From Cyprinodon diabolis (lineage: Eukaryota > Chordata > Actinopteri > Cyprinodontiformes > Cyprinodontidae), in the NCBI GenBank assembly GCA_030533445.1, contig CM060070.1, forward strand, positions 22,324,001 to 22,388,000: 64,000 bases of DNA. The letters run 5' to 3'. The notes under the pieces are model-generated. The model searched no databases. It was not told the DNA's origin and saw nothing but the letters and a program-made list of their open reading frames with translations. Position 1 is the stretch's first letter. Each line of letters starts with the position of its first letter. Below, piece by piece: positions 49,776-62,706 of the stretch. The position numbers and the translations under genes are program-made.

Positions 49776-52700
49776 GAGCCTGCCTGTTGCTGTTTTGAGG
49801 TGTTTGCCAAACCTGGCTTCAGACTTCTGCAGCTTCTGGGACACTCTGGGAAGCGCCTGCCGCATCTTGTTGGCAGCCCACCTGCTGTGTCCTACCTCAT
49901 TTTCGGGGCATGGACTAAACATTTAAACCAGGTTAGTGACTCACATGGATAATAATTTTCCATCAGCTTATCATGGTCACTCACTTTGTTTCTCTCCTGC
50001 AGAGGTTCCAGCCTTGGATAGCCTAGTCGCTGCTACTCCGATCTACTGGTTTTAAATAACTGCTTTTTGAGTTATTGTTCTGTCTCTCTTGCCTGAATAC
50101 TAGGTCCTTCTGTTCTGAATTGTGAGAAATATTTTTTTTGAGAGGAACATTGTATCAGGATTTTAAATAAAGTAACTGTTAAGGTAGAAAAGAGAAAGAA
50201 AAATGTAAGTTTTAAATGTTTCATGAATCTATTGATACAAGAAAAAAATTGAAGAATCTGCAACAACTTAGTAAAAAACTCAGAACCACAACCTTTGTGT
50301 TTTTGATAAACTATTATGCTCAACGTTAAGAAGATGACATCTGAATGATTAAAAGAATCTGTATGTCACCTACACTACTTTTCAGAAAGGACTTATGTTC
50401 TCCACATTTGGAGTTTACTGTGTGCTTTAGGATTTTGGTGGCAGTGCAGAACTTAAATTCATTTCAAAAATACTTAACTAATCCTGTAACTCAAATGGTA
50501 ATATTTCAGTTGAGTTGTGTTTGTTCATAGCTGTAGGCAAGAAAGATCTTCTAAAATGGTCCGTCTTTGCAGAGGGAGTGGATAAGCCTCCGACTGGTTG
50601 CACTATGTTGCTTAACAGTCTTCTGAAAAGGAAACCTTGAGTTTTCCATAATATCCTATACTTTCTGAAGAATTCTTAATAGTAAATCCTGCTAAATGCA
50701 CTGGTGAAATCAAACCTGATCCTCATAGAGCTGTCTGCCCTGTCTAAATGGCAGTGGATTTGTTGCAGCAAGTGAATTATGGCATCATCAACTCAATCTC
50801 CAGAGCAACAAGCAGATATTATAGGCCTTGTGCAACAAGGTTTGTTTCTCTCTAGGAGTCTACAGCAGGCTCCCTAAAGCCAGTTCTTGAGGGCTAGTCA
50901 GTTCTTTAGGCTAGATCAACTAGAAAATGTATCTAGCCTAAAGTCGGGAATTTTGAGTTTTTGGTTTCAAAAACTGCTGCTTAATTCAATCAACTCCAAA
51001 TAGAACCAATCCGAGTTTAGCACCTGCGCAACAAGTACAAAAAGCCATTATTTCAGTGAAGCATCGATTCAACGAGTCACTATGATAACAGGCAACAGGA
51101 AGCAGCAAGTGCCTCTTTCACCCCACTGGAACTAGAGATTTTAATGCAAAAACTGAAAAATAATAATAAAAAAGGAGAATGTGTTCAAAAGACAAAGAAA
51201 CAGTGCTACAGCTGCAAAGGAGAGGAAGATGGCGAAAGATACGATTGTTGGTCAAGTTAATGTGTAAGTTTCTATGAAGTACGCTATGGCAGGTCATCTT
51301 ACATTTATTAAAACCACTCTACTCTCTGTTGTTAAATTTGTAGATCATTAAAATAAGATTCTTCCTGATAAAACCCACACTCCTAGACTGAAGAGTAATA
51401 TATTTTTTAAATTACATTTTTGTTGCAGAAAATGAATTTTAGAAAGTAAAAAGACACAAAATTATACCTTTAAGAATTAAGTGTTGTATGTCTAGAAATG
51501 TTGTCACATCTTAAGTGGCTTTCCTGGGATTTATCAGCTTGACAGAACATGATTTATGATATCTGAAATACATTTTTTCATAGTTAAAATTATGTAAATC
51601 CTGGCTAGTAATATTAGCAATATGGAGATCTGAAATTGATTTATAGACATCCAGAATGTTTATTCTAGATGTGGAGAATGTCATTATGTTTGAAATGGTC
51701 TTTTAGACAAAGAAAAAAATGTTTTTTCAGACATCAGGAACACTGTACATATTCAGTAACACTAGAACATATCAAAAAGGCCATAGCATGTTGTGCCCCC
51801 AATAATGTTACAGTATTATTTCTTGAATGGTAGTAGATCAGTGTATCTGTTTAGCTGAAATCTTCTTGAGGCAGGGGAAAATGAAGTCTAAAAACTAATA
51901 TATAGAAGCTTTGTGTCATCTCATGGGTCTCTCATCATGTTGATTTAGTCTTCTTTTAGACAGTAAATACTAAGTGTCTGTTTGCAGCTGCACTCGGGAT
52001 GTATCATCCCAATAAATTGTTGTTATTAGTGGCTATGAGGCCCATAGAATGGCTTCAGATTGTGCCAGTAGGCTAATTAAGTTGCTATCATCAAGTGAAT
52101 CCTAATTCTACCCCTAAAGTAATTTATTTTCCCTTGCAGAATTAATGAATCTACTTATGTGTAATCTGAAAATAATTTCACTAGTTCTTCATGTACTAAA
52201 TATAAAAAAGTCTGCATCTCGCTCATGTTAAACAAACCAAAATCAAGTAACCTCATGCCCTGTCAACTGAGTTGTAGAAATCCTCTCCCTATGAATATGA
52301 AATTTTTGGTGAATATTTTTTTTAATAAGATACTCATCAAATGGACATGCAATGTTTGTTTTTAGAACCTAATGTGTCTAATGGACCTAGTGAATGATAT
52401 AGTCATTTTTTATGCACAAATTACAACCAAAATATGACTCAATCAGGAAATAAAACAGCGTGATTGGCTGTAAGGAGAGCAGAGACAGAGGACACTCAGA
52501 GCTTGCTAAAGAAAAACTGCTACCAACCAGGTTAGCTCCGAGGAGAATGTTACTGAATGAAACAGAGGTTGAGGAAACTCTCTGTTAAAAAAGAAAAGGC
52601 AGAGTTTCCCTGTTTCCAGGTTTAGCCAACTTAAAACCTGCTTAATGAAACAGACCCCTGATTTCTTGCCCCATTTAAATGTGCCTTTGCTTTAACACAC

Positions 52701-52800
52701 CTCAGTTAAATAATCAGGTCAGATCCCTGGAGAACATGACTACATTCGTACATGCTGAGGAGATAATTGAGCAGTTTAAAAAAAAAAGGTGTCGGAGGAG
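49776..52800. other. Fourth unit of the 60-bp array, then unassigned sequence
   Basis: 49776-49840 continues the array left of the gypsy element. Beyond about 49900 the sequence is AT-rich with no exon, tRNA or element I can bound. A repeat-like block lies at about 52460-52640. Confidence 0.4.
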
Positions 52801-52812
52801 GTGGGGATACAT

Positions 52813-54623
52813 CTAAAATAAGCAGGACACTGGACCTAAAGAGTTGCAATTGAGAATACCTGATCTAGAATTTAGCTTTTTCTTAGCAGATTCACATATG
52901 TCCTCAGGAAAGGAAGGGGGCACAGGGAGCAGAGCATCAGGTTTATAGCCCAAGGAGCTAGTGGTGGACTTTCGCTGAAGCAGATCTTGAGACCCTGGCC
53001 GGCCTGACACAGGAGACGTGGATTGTGGGGTGAACTGAGGCATGCAAAGACGGACAGCCACTGGATTGATGACCTTGGAGATGGGGAAGGGTCCAGCGAA
53101 CCAGGGTGCCAGCTTCTTGCAGTCCACCTTCAAGGGTAGGTCTTTAGTGGAGAGCCAGACCTTGTTTACAGGTTGCCAACACGGGGCTGGAACCCGCCAG
53201 TTATTAGCATTTTAGGCCTGGGACGAGCGGATAATGGCTCTCCTTGCCTTCCTCCAAGCGTGCTTACATTTTAGGGTGGAGAGAAAGACTGAAATCTTTT
53301 CAAATGCTGAAATCTTTTCAAATGCGACCTGTGTCTGAACAGCCAGGTCTCCTTCATCTGACCTGATCGCCATTAATGCCTGACAGTGTTCACTATTCTG
53401 TGTCTTGCTATGCAGAAGTGGCAAGAAAAACAACAACCATGGCAGATGATGATGATGCGGAGAGCAGTATTTATGTTTAACCATATTGAAAAAATTTAGT
53501 TTTTATGCTAGGAAAAGGTCACTAGATGCGGGCTGGCACTACCATCCATGTTTACTTCTGTAAACACAGAGCACACTGCCCCTTGATGTCATTGCGTCCT
53601 CTACTGCACATATGGGACACTTATGTTGTATGACTGCAGTTCACACAGCAGATCACATACAAGTCGCATATGTTTGGAAATATAAAAGGGCAACGCAAAA
53701 AAAAAAAATCGGACATGAGCATCAAGGCCTGCAGTGTGAATGTAGCCTATGTCAGCCGACAGCCCATGCAGACAGAAGACCTCCTTTTCCAGGATAGTCC
53801 CCATCTCCTTAGCTGTAGAGAGCTTAGATAGAGTGACCAAGTTTACCATTTTTGAGAATTGTTCAACAATGGTGACTATAACTGAGTGACCCTCAGAGAC
53901 CGGCAGCCCTGTGACAAAGTCAATGGAGAGGATGGACCATGGCAAAGAGGGCATGGGGAGCGGTTGAAGCAGACCAGACAGGGGTTTCTGGGTGACCTTA
54001 GCCTGATTACTTTGTGAGTAGTCTGCTACAAACTCCCTTACAAAGCTATTCAGGGTGGGCCACCAAAACTGGGATGGGATATTTCTGACAGACTTGATAA
54101 TACCAGGATGACAGTGCAGACTGGAGCAATGGCAGAAGTTAAAGACTTTTTTGATCAAAGAGTTTGCAACAAAAAGCCTATCCCTAGGGCACGCCTCCAG
54201 AATCTGTACTCCTTCCAGCGACCGCCTGACCTCCCTCTCCAGACAGAGCCCCATGATGGCACACCTAATGGAGTCATGAAGGATGTACTCCTGAGCCTCC
54301 TTTGAAACCTCCTCCCCGGTCTTGAACATCGTGGACAGGGCATCCGGTTTCCCATTCTTGGACCCAGGCATGTAAAGACATGGAGAAAATAAAATGACCA
54401 AAAAACAGGGCCTACCTGGCCTGTCTAGGGTTAAGTCTCCTTGCTGTCCTGAGGTACTCCAGATTCCTGACCAAACCAGAAAGGGTTGTCTATATAAGCA
54501 CCCCAAAATATATATAGAAGATATATAAGCAGCCATTGCGACTCCTTCTACTAATCCTTTAGTGTTTTCTGGACATCCCTTTAATCCTGTTCCTTTTTCG
54601 GGGAGGAACTTTTCAATGCCCAA
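52813..54623 (-). pseudogene. Decayed Ty3/gypsy pol: end of RNase H, integrase, C-terminal domain
   Basis: From 54623 leftward: RNase H/tether wording (PGSKNGKPDALS), then the integrase zinc region. Its two His remain near HCSSLHCHPG, but the paired Cys are replaced (ADYSQSNQAK). The first catalytic Asp context is seen (SIDFVTGLP). The frame then breaks after HGLSADI, so the second Asp and Glu are missing. The C-terminal GPF/chromo-proximal region ([23 protein letters not shown]) resumes at about 53133. No LTRs were identified for it. Confidence 0.85.
53325..53747. mobile_element. Probable MITE inserted in the gypsy integrase
   Basis: The integrase reading stops at about 53800 and resumes after this block. 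The right end (GCAGTGTGAATGTAGCC) and a left block (CTGTGTCTGAACAGCC) look like imperfect inverted termini. A clean target duplication was not found, so the bounds are approximate and part of the gap is a deletion of pol. Confidence 0.4.
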
Positions 54624-55275
54624 TGCAATTTTTCAGTGCATTGGGCTCCCAAAGCTTTAGATCACAGAAAAACCCGGGACTAGACATAATCAAGCTTTAG
54701 TTTTTGAAAAAGACAGCTAACTTACATAAAGCTACAACTGCAGAATGCATGAAATGAGTATTCCTGTACCTGATTTTGTTTTTTTGTTGGCTTATTTTAA
54801 AGTAATACGGAGTAAAAAGTACAGTATTACAGAGTACTACAGCTAAACACTGGTCCATGAAATAACTGACAGACATTAAACTGGTCTGTGGTGTAATGAA
54901 AGTTGGGGGGCGACTGGTGTAGACGATCTGCCTAAGTGAGGAGATAGATGGTTTAGGTCACATTCTATAAATTGCAATACTATGCCAATCCACCAATGCA
55001 CTTCATATGTCAACCTGACAGACCAATCATAGCAAATAACCGGTAGGGACACACCTTCTTACCTATTTTTGTTTGTGTGTATAGCGGTAGCCTCATGGAG
55101 AGCCATGGCTGAGAGCCAAATGGAGGAGTTGGTTGCTTTAACAAAACTCTACTTTTGTTATATAAACTGGTTTGGCTTTTCCACTAATGACAAGGAGCAA
55201 ACAAAATTAATTTGCAAAGCTTGCCAAGACATGGTTCACACGTACAATGGCAACAAGAAAAAGGTATTTAATCAA
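54624..55275. other. Unassigned sequence
   Basis: Holds a 75-codon plus ORF at 55069-55296 with no recognised domain (one Cys-x2-Cys pair, CKACQDMV). It might be a small zinc-finger remnant of a transposase, but this is not supported. Confidence 0.3.
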
Positions 55276-55750
55276 TTAAATGTAGTTTATTTGTAGAGGG
55301 CAAATTCATAACACATGTAATTTCAGGGCACTTTACAGACACAATTCAACCATATCATAGATCAGATTGGTTCACAAATATCTATCTAAGGAAAACCAGC
55401 TGATTGTATCAACTCATTGACTCTTCAACAATCCCTCACACCCAGCATGCTCAGCACTCAATAATCTTTATCTAAAATAAAAGTTTAAACCTGGTCTTAA
55501 AAGTAGACAGTTTCTGCTTCAGGGACTAAGACTGGTAGTTGGTTTTACAGGAGAGGAGCCTGATAACTAAAAGCTCTGCCTCCCATCCTACTTTAAGAAA
55601 CGTTAGAAACCACAAGTAACCATTCAGACAGAGTGAAGTTCTCTGTTAGGAACATAAGAAATGATCAGATCTCTGATATAAGAAACAACTTGACCGTTTA
55701 AGGCTTTACATGTGAAAAGGGGGATTTCAAGATAACAGCTGAAGCACCCG
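55276..55750 (-). repeat. Copy of abundant teleost dispersed repeat
   Basis: Contains CTAAGGAAAACCAGCTGATT, CAATCCCTCACAC and, further right, AAAAGCTCTGCCTCCCATCC and CTCTGTTAGGAACATAAG. It shares the first blocks with 43183-43503 and 58190-60318. The left part corresponds to the tail of the element. Confidence 0.7.
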
Positions 55751-56647
55751 AAACAGCATGCTAAGAGCAAAACAGCAAGGGGACCCCCTGCAGCAATGCC
55801 AAACAGACAACATTAACACAGGCATTTGATAAAAGCACTCTGTATAAGAAGATAAGCAAGATGTAGAAAGAGGTAACAGAAGCATTTACTTTTTATCTTG
55901 CAAAAGATATAGTTCCAATCAAGACAGTTGAAAATGGTTCAAACACCTGCTCAAAGTAGTTGACCCAGAGTGCGAGCCGCCTGGCCTAAATTATTTCTCC
56001 AATATTGTCATTCTAGGTCTCAAGTGTTTGGTAATGTTCTTTTCATATGTTGGCAAAACTGCATCTATTTAAATTGAAACCTGTTCACACAGGTTCTTTG
56101 GCCTACATGTTGTAATTTTCTTTTTTTTTTCTTTTAGGAAAATTTTACCTACAGAAAGGATTTGGTTACACCGACCAGACGTAAAAGATCAAACCGAAAT
56201 TGTGATTTTATAATAAAAAACGTGATGACATTTTTGCCCTAAGGCCCCCCTCTATGAGTTCATGTCACCTGACTTGAACCCTGCTAAGGCTATTTAATTT
56301 AAAAGAAAAACTATAAAGGGGACAGACTCACTTCACTATTGAAGCTCTCTCACAAAATAGATAACAAAAAACAGAAACACATAAAAGATGCTCTTCAAAC
56401 CCGTGGATACCCAAACTGGGTGTTTGTCAAATAGATAGGAAATCCAAAAGACATGCAGCCAGGCCAACAATGCCCCTAACGACTCTCCCTTTTCAGATAC
56501 ATAGACCAGTATCAGGTATTGTAGGCAAAGATTCTAAACGACTCCCCTATACTAAGGGGCTGATCAGTTCTTGAAGTTCAGTTTGCATGTTTTCTAAGCA
56601 AAAAAAAAGGCTTTGTTGGGCTACTCTATAAAACTTGTAATGCTATT

Positions 56648-56793
56648 TCAGACATTTTGTATTGAAAAAGCTTCGTGCATGGGAAGCAAAACGTCTTCAA
56701 ACGTGGAAAACAAAGTCCAGTGTTTTTTTTTTTTTTTTTTTACTTCTTTGGAATGACTGACCTGGATGACTAAGAATCTTCACCAGTATAAAG
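56648..56793 (+). repeat. Dispersed repeat family copy 3
   Basis: Matches 14935-15112 in order: GTATTGAAAAAGCTT, GGGAAGCAAAACGTCTTCAA, AAAGTCCAGT, and GACCTGGATGACTAAGAATC after a poly-T run. Confidence 0.65.
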
Positions 56794-57962
56794 AGAATTA
56801 TAACACCACAGATCCTCTCTGTGCTCTCACATTTAAAGTGGACACTCAGTAAGGATTAAATAAAAGATTTGGAATCTTAAAAACTAAAATGTTTTAAAGT
56901 CCACCGGAAATAATAATTTAAAAGAAAATAAAACGTGTGAAAAATTAAAAAGGTATTTATCTCTAAGTTATGAATATGAGACACATTTGGTTATTTTATT
57001 TTTTTTACTTTTTTGGGGTTATGGCAGCTGAGAAATACCAACATATAATTTGGAAAGATGACATAAATGAACCAGCCTTTGTTTTGTGTCAATTCTGTGT
57101 CGAGACTTGACTTTGGAAAAAAACAGAAAATTCCTCCAAAGATGGGGTGCAATTTACAAATGAAATTTCCTTCACGCTTGACTGCTTCATAAAAGCATTT
57201 GTCCTGACTCAGATTGAACACACTTGAGTGATCCTATCCATATTCTCGACTTCTTTACCAGACAATGTTTTCCATTTTCTCAGAGAAAGAACTCAGAAAT
57301 TTCCATGTTCTCAGGTGCAACAAGTGTTACTGATTGGAACCTTTCTTTTTTTTTTTTTTGCCACAACCTCTTGTTAGGTTACCAACTGGAACAAAGTGAC
57401 ACTGGAAAGAGCTTGTGCTCTTTCAAGGATAAAGGGGATCCTTCAGAGGTGACAAAGCTTTATACTGCTACTTTTCAGTCTTACACAGAATGCAATTAAG
57501 AATATTGTCATTAAAATTAAAGTTGATTAAACAACTATCAAGATATTATTTTAATGTTTATACATTTCAAGGGTTATGTTTTCAGAATGATTTTGTAGGA
57601 ATTATATTTTACCTCTTCAAGAGGGGAACAAGACATTTTTTTTATCGTTCTCATGACTTAAGATATATTATCACTACAAATATCACTTAATACCAATAAA
57701 ATATTGATCAAATATTCTAAATATATAAGATCATAAGATATTTAATTCAAGTTGTGTAAAAGTTACATAGCTTACCTAGATTATTTTGGAACTTCTAAAT
57801 CTGCACCATGTACAGTATTCATCTGTTTAAAGTGTACTCAAACACTTTGCCTAATAAAACAAAAAATAATAGTAAAGCTCTCTTTTAAAAAATAAACCAA
57901 AAATTAAAAAAACGCAATGTATTTGTAATAGAAAAAGATATATATGCTACATGTACACACAT

Positions 57963-57968
<6 letters not shown>

Positions 57969-58035
<67 letters not shown>
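57969..58035. repeat. (AT)n microsatellite with AC-rich flanks
   Basis: About 32 AT units flanked by ACAC and ACAT tracts on both sides. Confidence 0.96.
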
Positions 58036-58036
<1 letters not shown>

Positions 58037-59026
58037 CATACATATATACGTAAATATACACATACACACATACATACATATGTAAACTCTGCTGTTTTCG
58101 ATTCTCCTTCCAGTTATCATAACTTGGTCCTATCTTTAGAATACAAAAATCTTTGCTTTATGCACAAAACTGTATCTAGAACTAAATGCAAAAAAAAAGC
58201 TTATGATATTTCTGAACCTGCAGGTTTATTTCCTAGGATTTCTAAAAGTAGAACAAGAGGCAGATTGTTCAGTTATCAGGCTCATCTCCTGTGGGACCAG
58301 CTACACGTTGTAGTCCGTGGGGCAGACACCCTGCCTACTTTTAAAGCTATTCTAAAAATCTGCTATTTGATAAAGCTTATTAGAGTGTAGCTAGAGTGGT
58401 TCAATATATCCTTATAGCTATCTTTATAGATATGCTGGTGCTAATAATTTGTTGACATTTGTTAAATAAATTTTTAGTCAAAATTCTATTCAACATTTAT
58501 TCTTTTTCCACATTCTACCACAAACAATAAACACCAAGTGTATTTTTATTTTTTTACCTGTCCAATACAACAATCTATCAGAGTCCTTCTGCTGCTCCAA
58601 TGAGTTCTGGAATGAAAAAAAAGCATTATAAAGCTTATCGGCGCTCCTTCACAGTTTTTAGAAAGCTTGCACAGTTTTGACTTTGAATGTTCCACCAGCT
58701 TTGTTCACTTCTCATGCTGTGGCACTTTTTCAAACATGAGTGACAGGTCAGTCACATCAAAAGTACCTGCACTCTCTGGTTGCTAGGACATAGAGTGCAC
58801 CTGGTTCTCATCAAGCCACAGAGCGGTGCAGCAGTGGGGAGTGGCTACCTGGCAGTTCGCCAGAACAGTTAACTTTTGGATCTTTGCTTTTTTCTGTATG
58901 TCTGTTTCTGTCTCCTTGAATGCCAGTCGGTCTCTGCAAAAGCCGCACGCACTGAGGAACCCACATGGTTCGGCTGGAGGTTTCCAACTGTTAAAAGGGA
59001 GATTTCCTCTCTACTGTCGCTACAAA

Positions 59027-59793
59027 CAGTGTTGGGGAGTAACGGATTACATGTAACAACGTTACGTAATTTAATTACAATAAAAGAGTAACTGTAATTT
59101 GTTACAGTTACAATGAGAAAATATGTAATTCAGTTACAGTTACTTCCGAAAATATTAAGAATTACAAATTTAGTTACATTTTTTAAAAAATATAAAGAAA
59201 AACCTTAGCGAAATATGTGATGATATTTTATTGCTTCGCGCCCTGTATCGCCGTTTCCCGCTACGCCTCCTTGTCTCTATCATATATGCCACTCTGATGA
59301 TCCATCCTGTGCTGATGGAGCCTCCTTGAAGAACAGCAAGCGAGCGGACGGTTCTATTTCAGCTCAAGCAGCGCATCAAAAATGACAGCCTTCCAGCACT
59401 TGAAATTTAAGGAGGTTTCTGAACCTGCTTGTGTTAGTCTGCAAACTGCGTAAATGGTAGAGCCTGGGGGAGGAACAGAAAAGAGTACGGCACGATGAGA
59501 GGACTCTGAGAAAATCTTACATGCCTGGTGCTGGCATCTCTTCTTGTGGACATCCTGTGATTGCCTGTCAGTATTTCCCTCTCAGCTTAGTGCTTTTTTA
59601 AGGTTCACATTCAGTTCTCAAAAATTAAATGTTGAACATGGGTCAATACTCATTAAAACCTTAAAGTAATCAAAAGTAATTAGTTACATTACTTTTTAAA
59701 AGTAATCAAAAAAGTTACATTACAATTACATTTTAAATAAGGTAACTTGTAACTGTAACGGATTACATTTTTAAAGTAACTTACCCAACACTG
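59027..59793. mobile_element. hAT-like MITE with perfect 8-bp duplication
   Basis: Ends CAGTGTTGGGGAGTAA and TTACCCAACACTG bound 767 bp. Identical GCTACAAA flanks lie at 59019-59026 and 59794-59801. The interior repeats GTAATTACA-type motifs near both ends, giving long subterminal inverted regions. A GC-richer middle has no intact ORF. Confidence 0.88.
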
Positions 59794-59808
59794 GCTACAA
59801 ACATGCTT

Positions 59809-60160
59809 ATGCTACGTTCAGACCGGACACAGCAAAATCGCGTCTGCTGCTTCCTTTTTGCTGCTTGTACTAATTAGTTCTGACGCGCGGCTGAAGCAGC
59901 TTTGCTGCTCTGGCTGCGCGGTGCAAAAGTGTGTCTGACGCGCGTTGGGCGGAGCTTCACTATCCTTTCTCTGCCTTGCAGCTATATTTGCTGTGATCAG
60001 TGGGAATAAAGTAGTTTTAATATGTGTTTAAGTGAGAAAATACACCTGAAAACTTCATCAGTGCAGTCAGTTCATCCAGATTGACACGCGTCAACCATTG
60101 ACTTTGCAAGTAAACTCGCTGCTTCTGTCGCGCCAGCTGCGTCCGGTGTGAACGCAGCAT
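59809..60160. mobile_element. Short MITE with TGCTACGTTCAGACCGGAC termini
   Basis: The left end ATGCTACGTTCAGACCGGAC and the complement of the right end (ATGCTGCGTTCACACCGGAC) match at 17 of 20. Flanks TTA and TCA could be a decayed 3-bp duplication as in Harbinger-type elements. It lies 8 bp from the preceding hAT duplication. Confidence 0.6.
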
Positions 60161-60318
60161 CAGTGTGAGGCATTGCTTTTGAGTCAATGAGTCAATGCAA
60201 TCAGCTGGTTTTCTTTAGATAGAACATTTTGAACCAGTCTGACTCTACGATCTGTCTTGTGATTACATGTGTTGTAAATTATCTCTATATATGTATATAT
60301 AAACTGAATTTAATTGAA

Positions 60319-62706
60319 GGAATTCTAGCAGCCAAATGTAAAACAATCAAATCAGATGCTACTTTTGCAACTAACAATTTGTTTATCTCTCAAAGTACTT
60401 CTGGATCAGTGATTATGCTTTCTTTTTGTGTTCATGTCCTAGCTTGTTAAACCCAGGTAAGTTATGGGAGATGGTCAGTCATATTGAGCTCATGTAATAT
60501 TGTCTGTACTGGAGGTTTTTATCCTGTTAAAGGGGATTTTTCCTTCACATTGCTACATGAATGCTCGGGGAAGCAATGACACAATGCAAGCAATTACCTG
60601 TTGTTTCTTCAAAAAGTATCGATGTTGCTGACTTTCTAAATAAAGAAGCCTGTCTATCTGCAATAGCAGGCGGATTTACAGCTTATTAATACCATTAAGA
60701 TTGGATGATGTTCACTGGACATCAGAAATTCACTACTTGTTCCAAAACTTGACTTGACTTGAAATGTTATAAAATACAGGAACAATGTGATGAATTTGGA
60801 GTGTTCAAACCACTACTCTCTTCTAAGTCTCATTTTAAAAAGAAGGATATCCTGTTACCTCCTTCAGAACAGGGTTTAATTGGAAAGGTTTTGTCATTTA
60901 AAAAATGCAATGTATCTTTGACTATTGCAAAGCTCTTCTTTATAGAGTTAAGCACTCAGTTTATTGCACATAGCAGCATTTTGACAATGTTGTGACCCCC
61001 CCCCAAAAAAAACAAAACAAAAAACAAAAACAATATTAACTATAAAGAGGAAAAATCAGTAGCTGACATAATCTTTTACCACTAACTTAGAAATCGGAGG
61101 AGGTCAATACTGTAAAAATCCTGATGTAGCACTAGCATGTATCAAAAAAGTATATAAAACAAGAAGCAAATAAGATAAATAAAACTTTTTAAAATATTGT
61201 TACGTTTTGTGTTTAGAAAGGATTTAAATTAAGTGGTCTTATACATTTTTTCTGTAGTCAAGTAAACTTCATATTATTTTACAAAAATTCTATATTTGAA
61301 ATATACTGAAAATGTTTACTTATATTTAACAAATCAATTAGTTTAATTGCAAAAAATGTAATTGAATTAACTGACATGCATTATACTCCTAAAAGGCTTT
61401 CTAAAGTTTAGTTACAGGCATATTTTCTCATAGCTGACCTCATACACCTGCCATTCACACTGTGTGTTATGATGTTAAAAACGCCATTGATAGGTCCTGC
61501 CATGATGTTATGATCTAACCTTTGGTGCAATTGATTTATTCAGAGCTAAAGGTGAAGCCATTAGTTTCTGCTTCGAGACCCCTCTGTGAGACTGGTTCTG
61601 AATTTATAAGATTTCAAGGAGCTCTGATAATTTAATTTGGAGTGCCCTTTTATAGGTTAGGTCACCTGCAGTGAGCCCTGCAAATTGAATAAAGAAGAGT
61701 AATAGAAAATAGCATGTCAGGTGGGCTCCCTGCTTATAAAATCATTAACAACAGAGTGTCTTTTCTCATAAAGGAGCCCATTTATTTTGAGGGGGAAATG
61801 TTATGAAAGTGTAGGGAGCAACTCAATTTATTTTTCATTAGGAATTAACTCAGGAGAATCACTGAGAGGGTTAATAGCTGCTGGTGTACATCAGGAGTGT
61901 GAACTAATAGGTTTTCAAAAAGGCTGTTCTGAGGATTGCTGTGCATTTTTGAAATATTGCTCACTGTTGAATTAAAGTGCCTTTCGAGAAAATTGTGTCA
62001 GCAGATGTAGCATCAATGATTCTGTGCTGAGAGCGTATAAATACCTTAAATGACAAGCATTTATCTGTTTTATATTGTCATTTTACTTTCACTGTGCGGA
62101 AGAATGTGTGGAGGATTGTTTTAATGCGTCACTAAAGTAGATAAGAGCTCTTAAATAATAGTTTTTAAGTGTCTTAAAGAAACCATCCTTACATATTTAT
62201 TTAGCTTTACTTAACAGCAATGCTTTAATTTTATATTTACTAAAACACATTTTAAGATGTTTTAGATAAGCAGAATAAATGCAACATGCATGTTTTCAAT
62301 TATGATTATATTCATTAAGAAGAATAGCCATGGAAACTAATATGACCATGTTTACAAAAGTTATTGCCTTGATTATTACTTTCTTATATTATAAATTATC
62401 TGCATTTTAAAGCTGAAATCAGTTGCACTATCCCTAATGTCTGACCAGTGGACTCAGTCAACCAAATAAATCAAACTTTCTAACAACTTGAGGTAAAGGT
62501 AAGCTAATAAAGTCTTTCAATGTAACAGATGATTCCACAGTTTAAATGAATTGTTCTTGCTTAAGCTTTTCCCTTTTAATCTTCTATGAATATGTTTGGA
62601 TACAGCACTTTGTAAACACACAAACAAAAACTATAAAGGTAATATATGACATCTACAAAGAGGTGTCTTGATTCCCATTTTTTTATATCACTTTTATACA
62701 TTATTA
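60319..62706. other. AT-rich region with a candidate conserved block
   Basis: A second small piece of the dispersed repeat lies at about 60500-60620. The block at about 61430-62110 is repeat-free and of balanced complexity, with TAAT-rich motifs. Nothing coding is supported. Confidence 0.35.

Larger units (their letters stand above)
58190..60318 (+). repeat. Longest copy of the abundant teleost repeat, interrupted by two MITEs
   Basis: Blocks in order: CTCATCTCCTGTGGGACCAG, TGATAAAGCTTATTAGAGTG, GTGCAGCAGTGGGGAGTGGC, GGCTGGAGGTTTCC with TTAAAAGGGAG, ACTGTCGCTACAAACATGC, then CAGTGTGAGGCATTG and AATCAGCTGGTTTTCTTTAG. The last two are reverse complements of 55276-55750 blocks. The break between GTCGCTACAAA and CAGTGTGAGG is filled by two elements. 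Confidence 0.72.
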
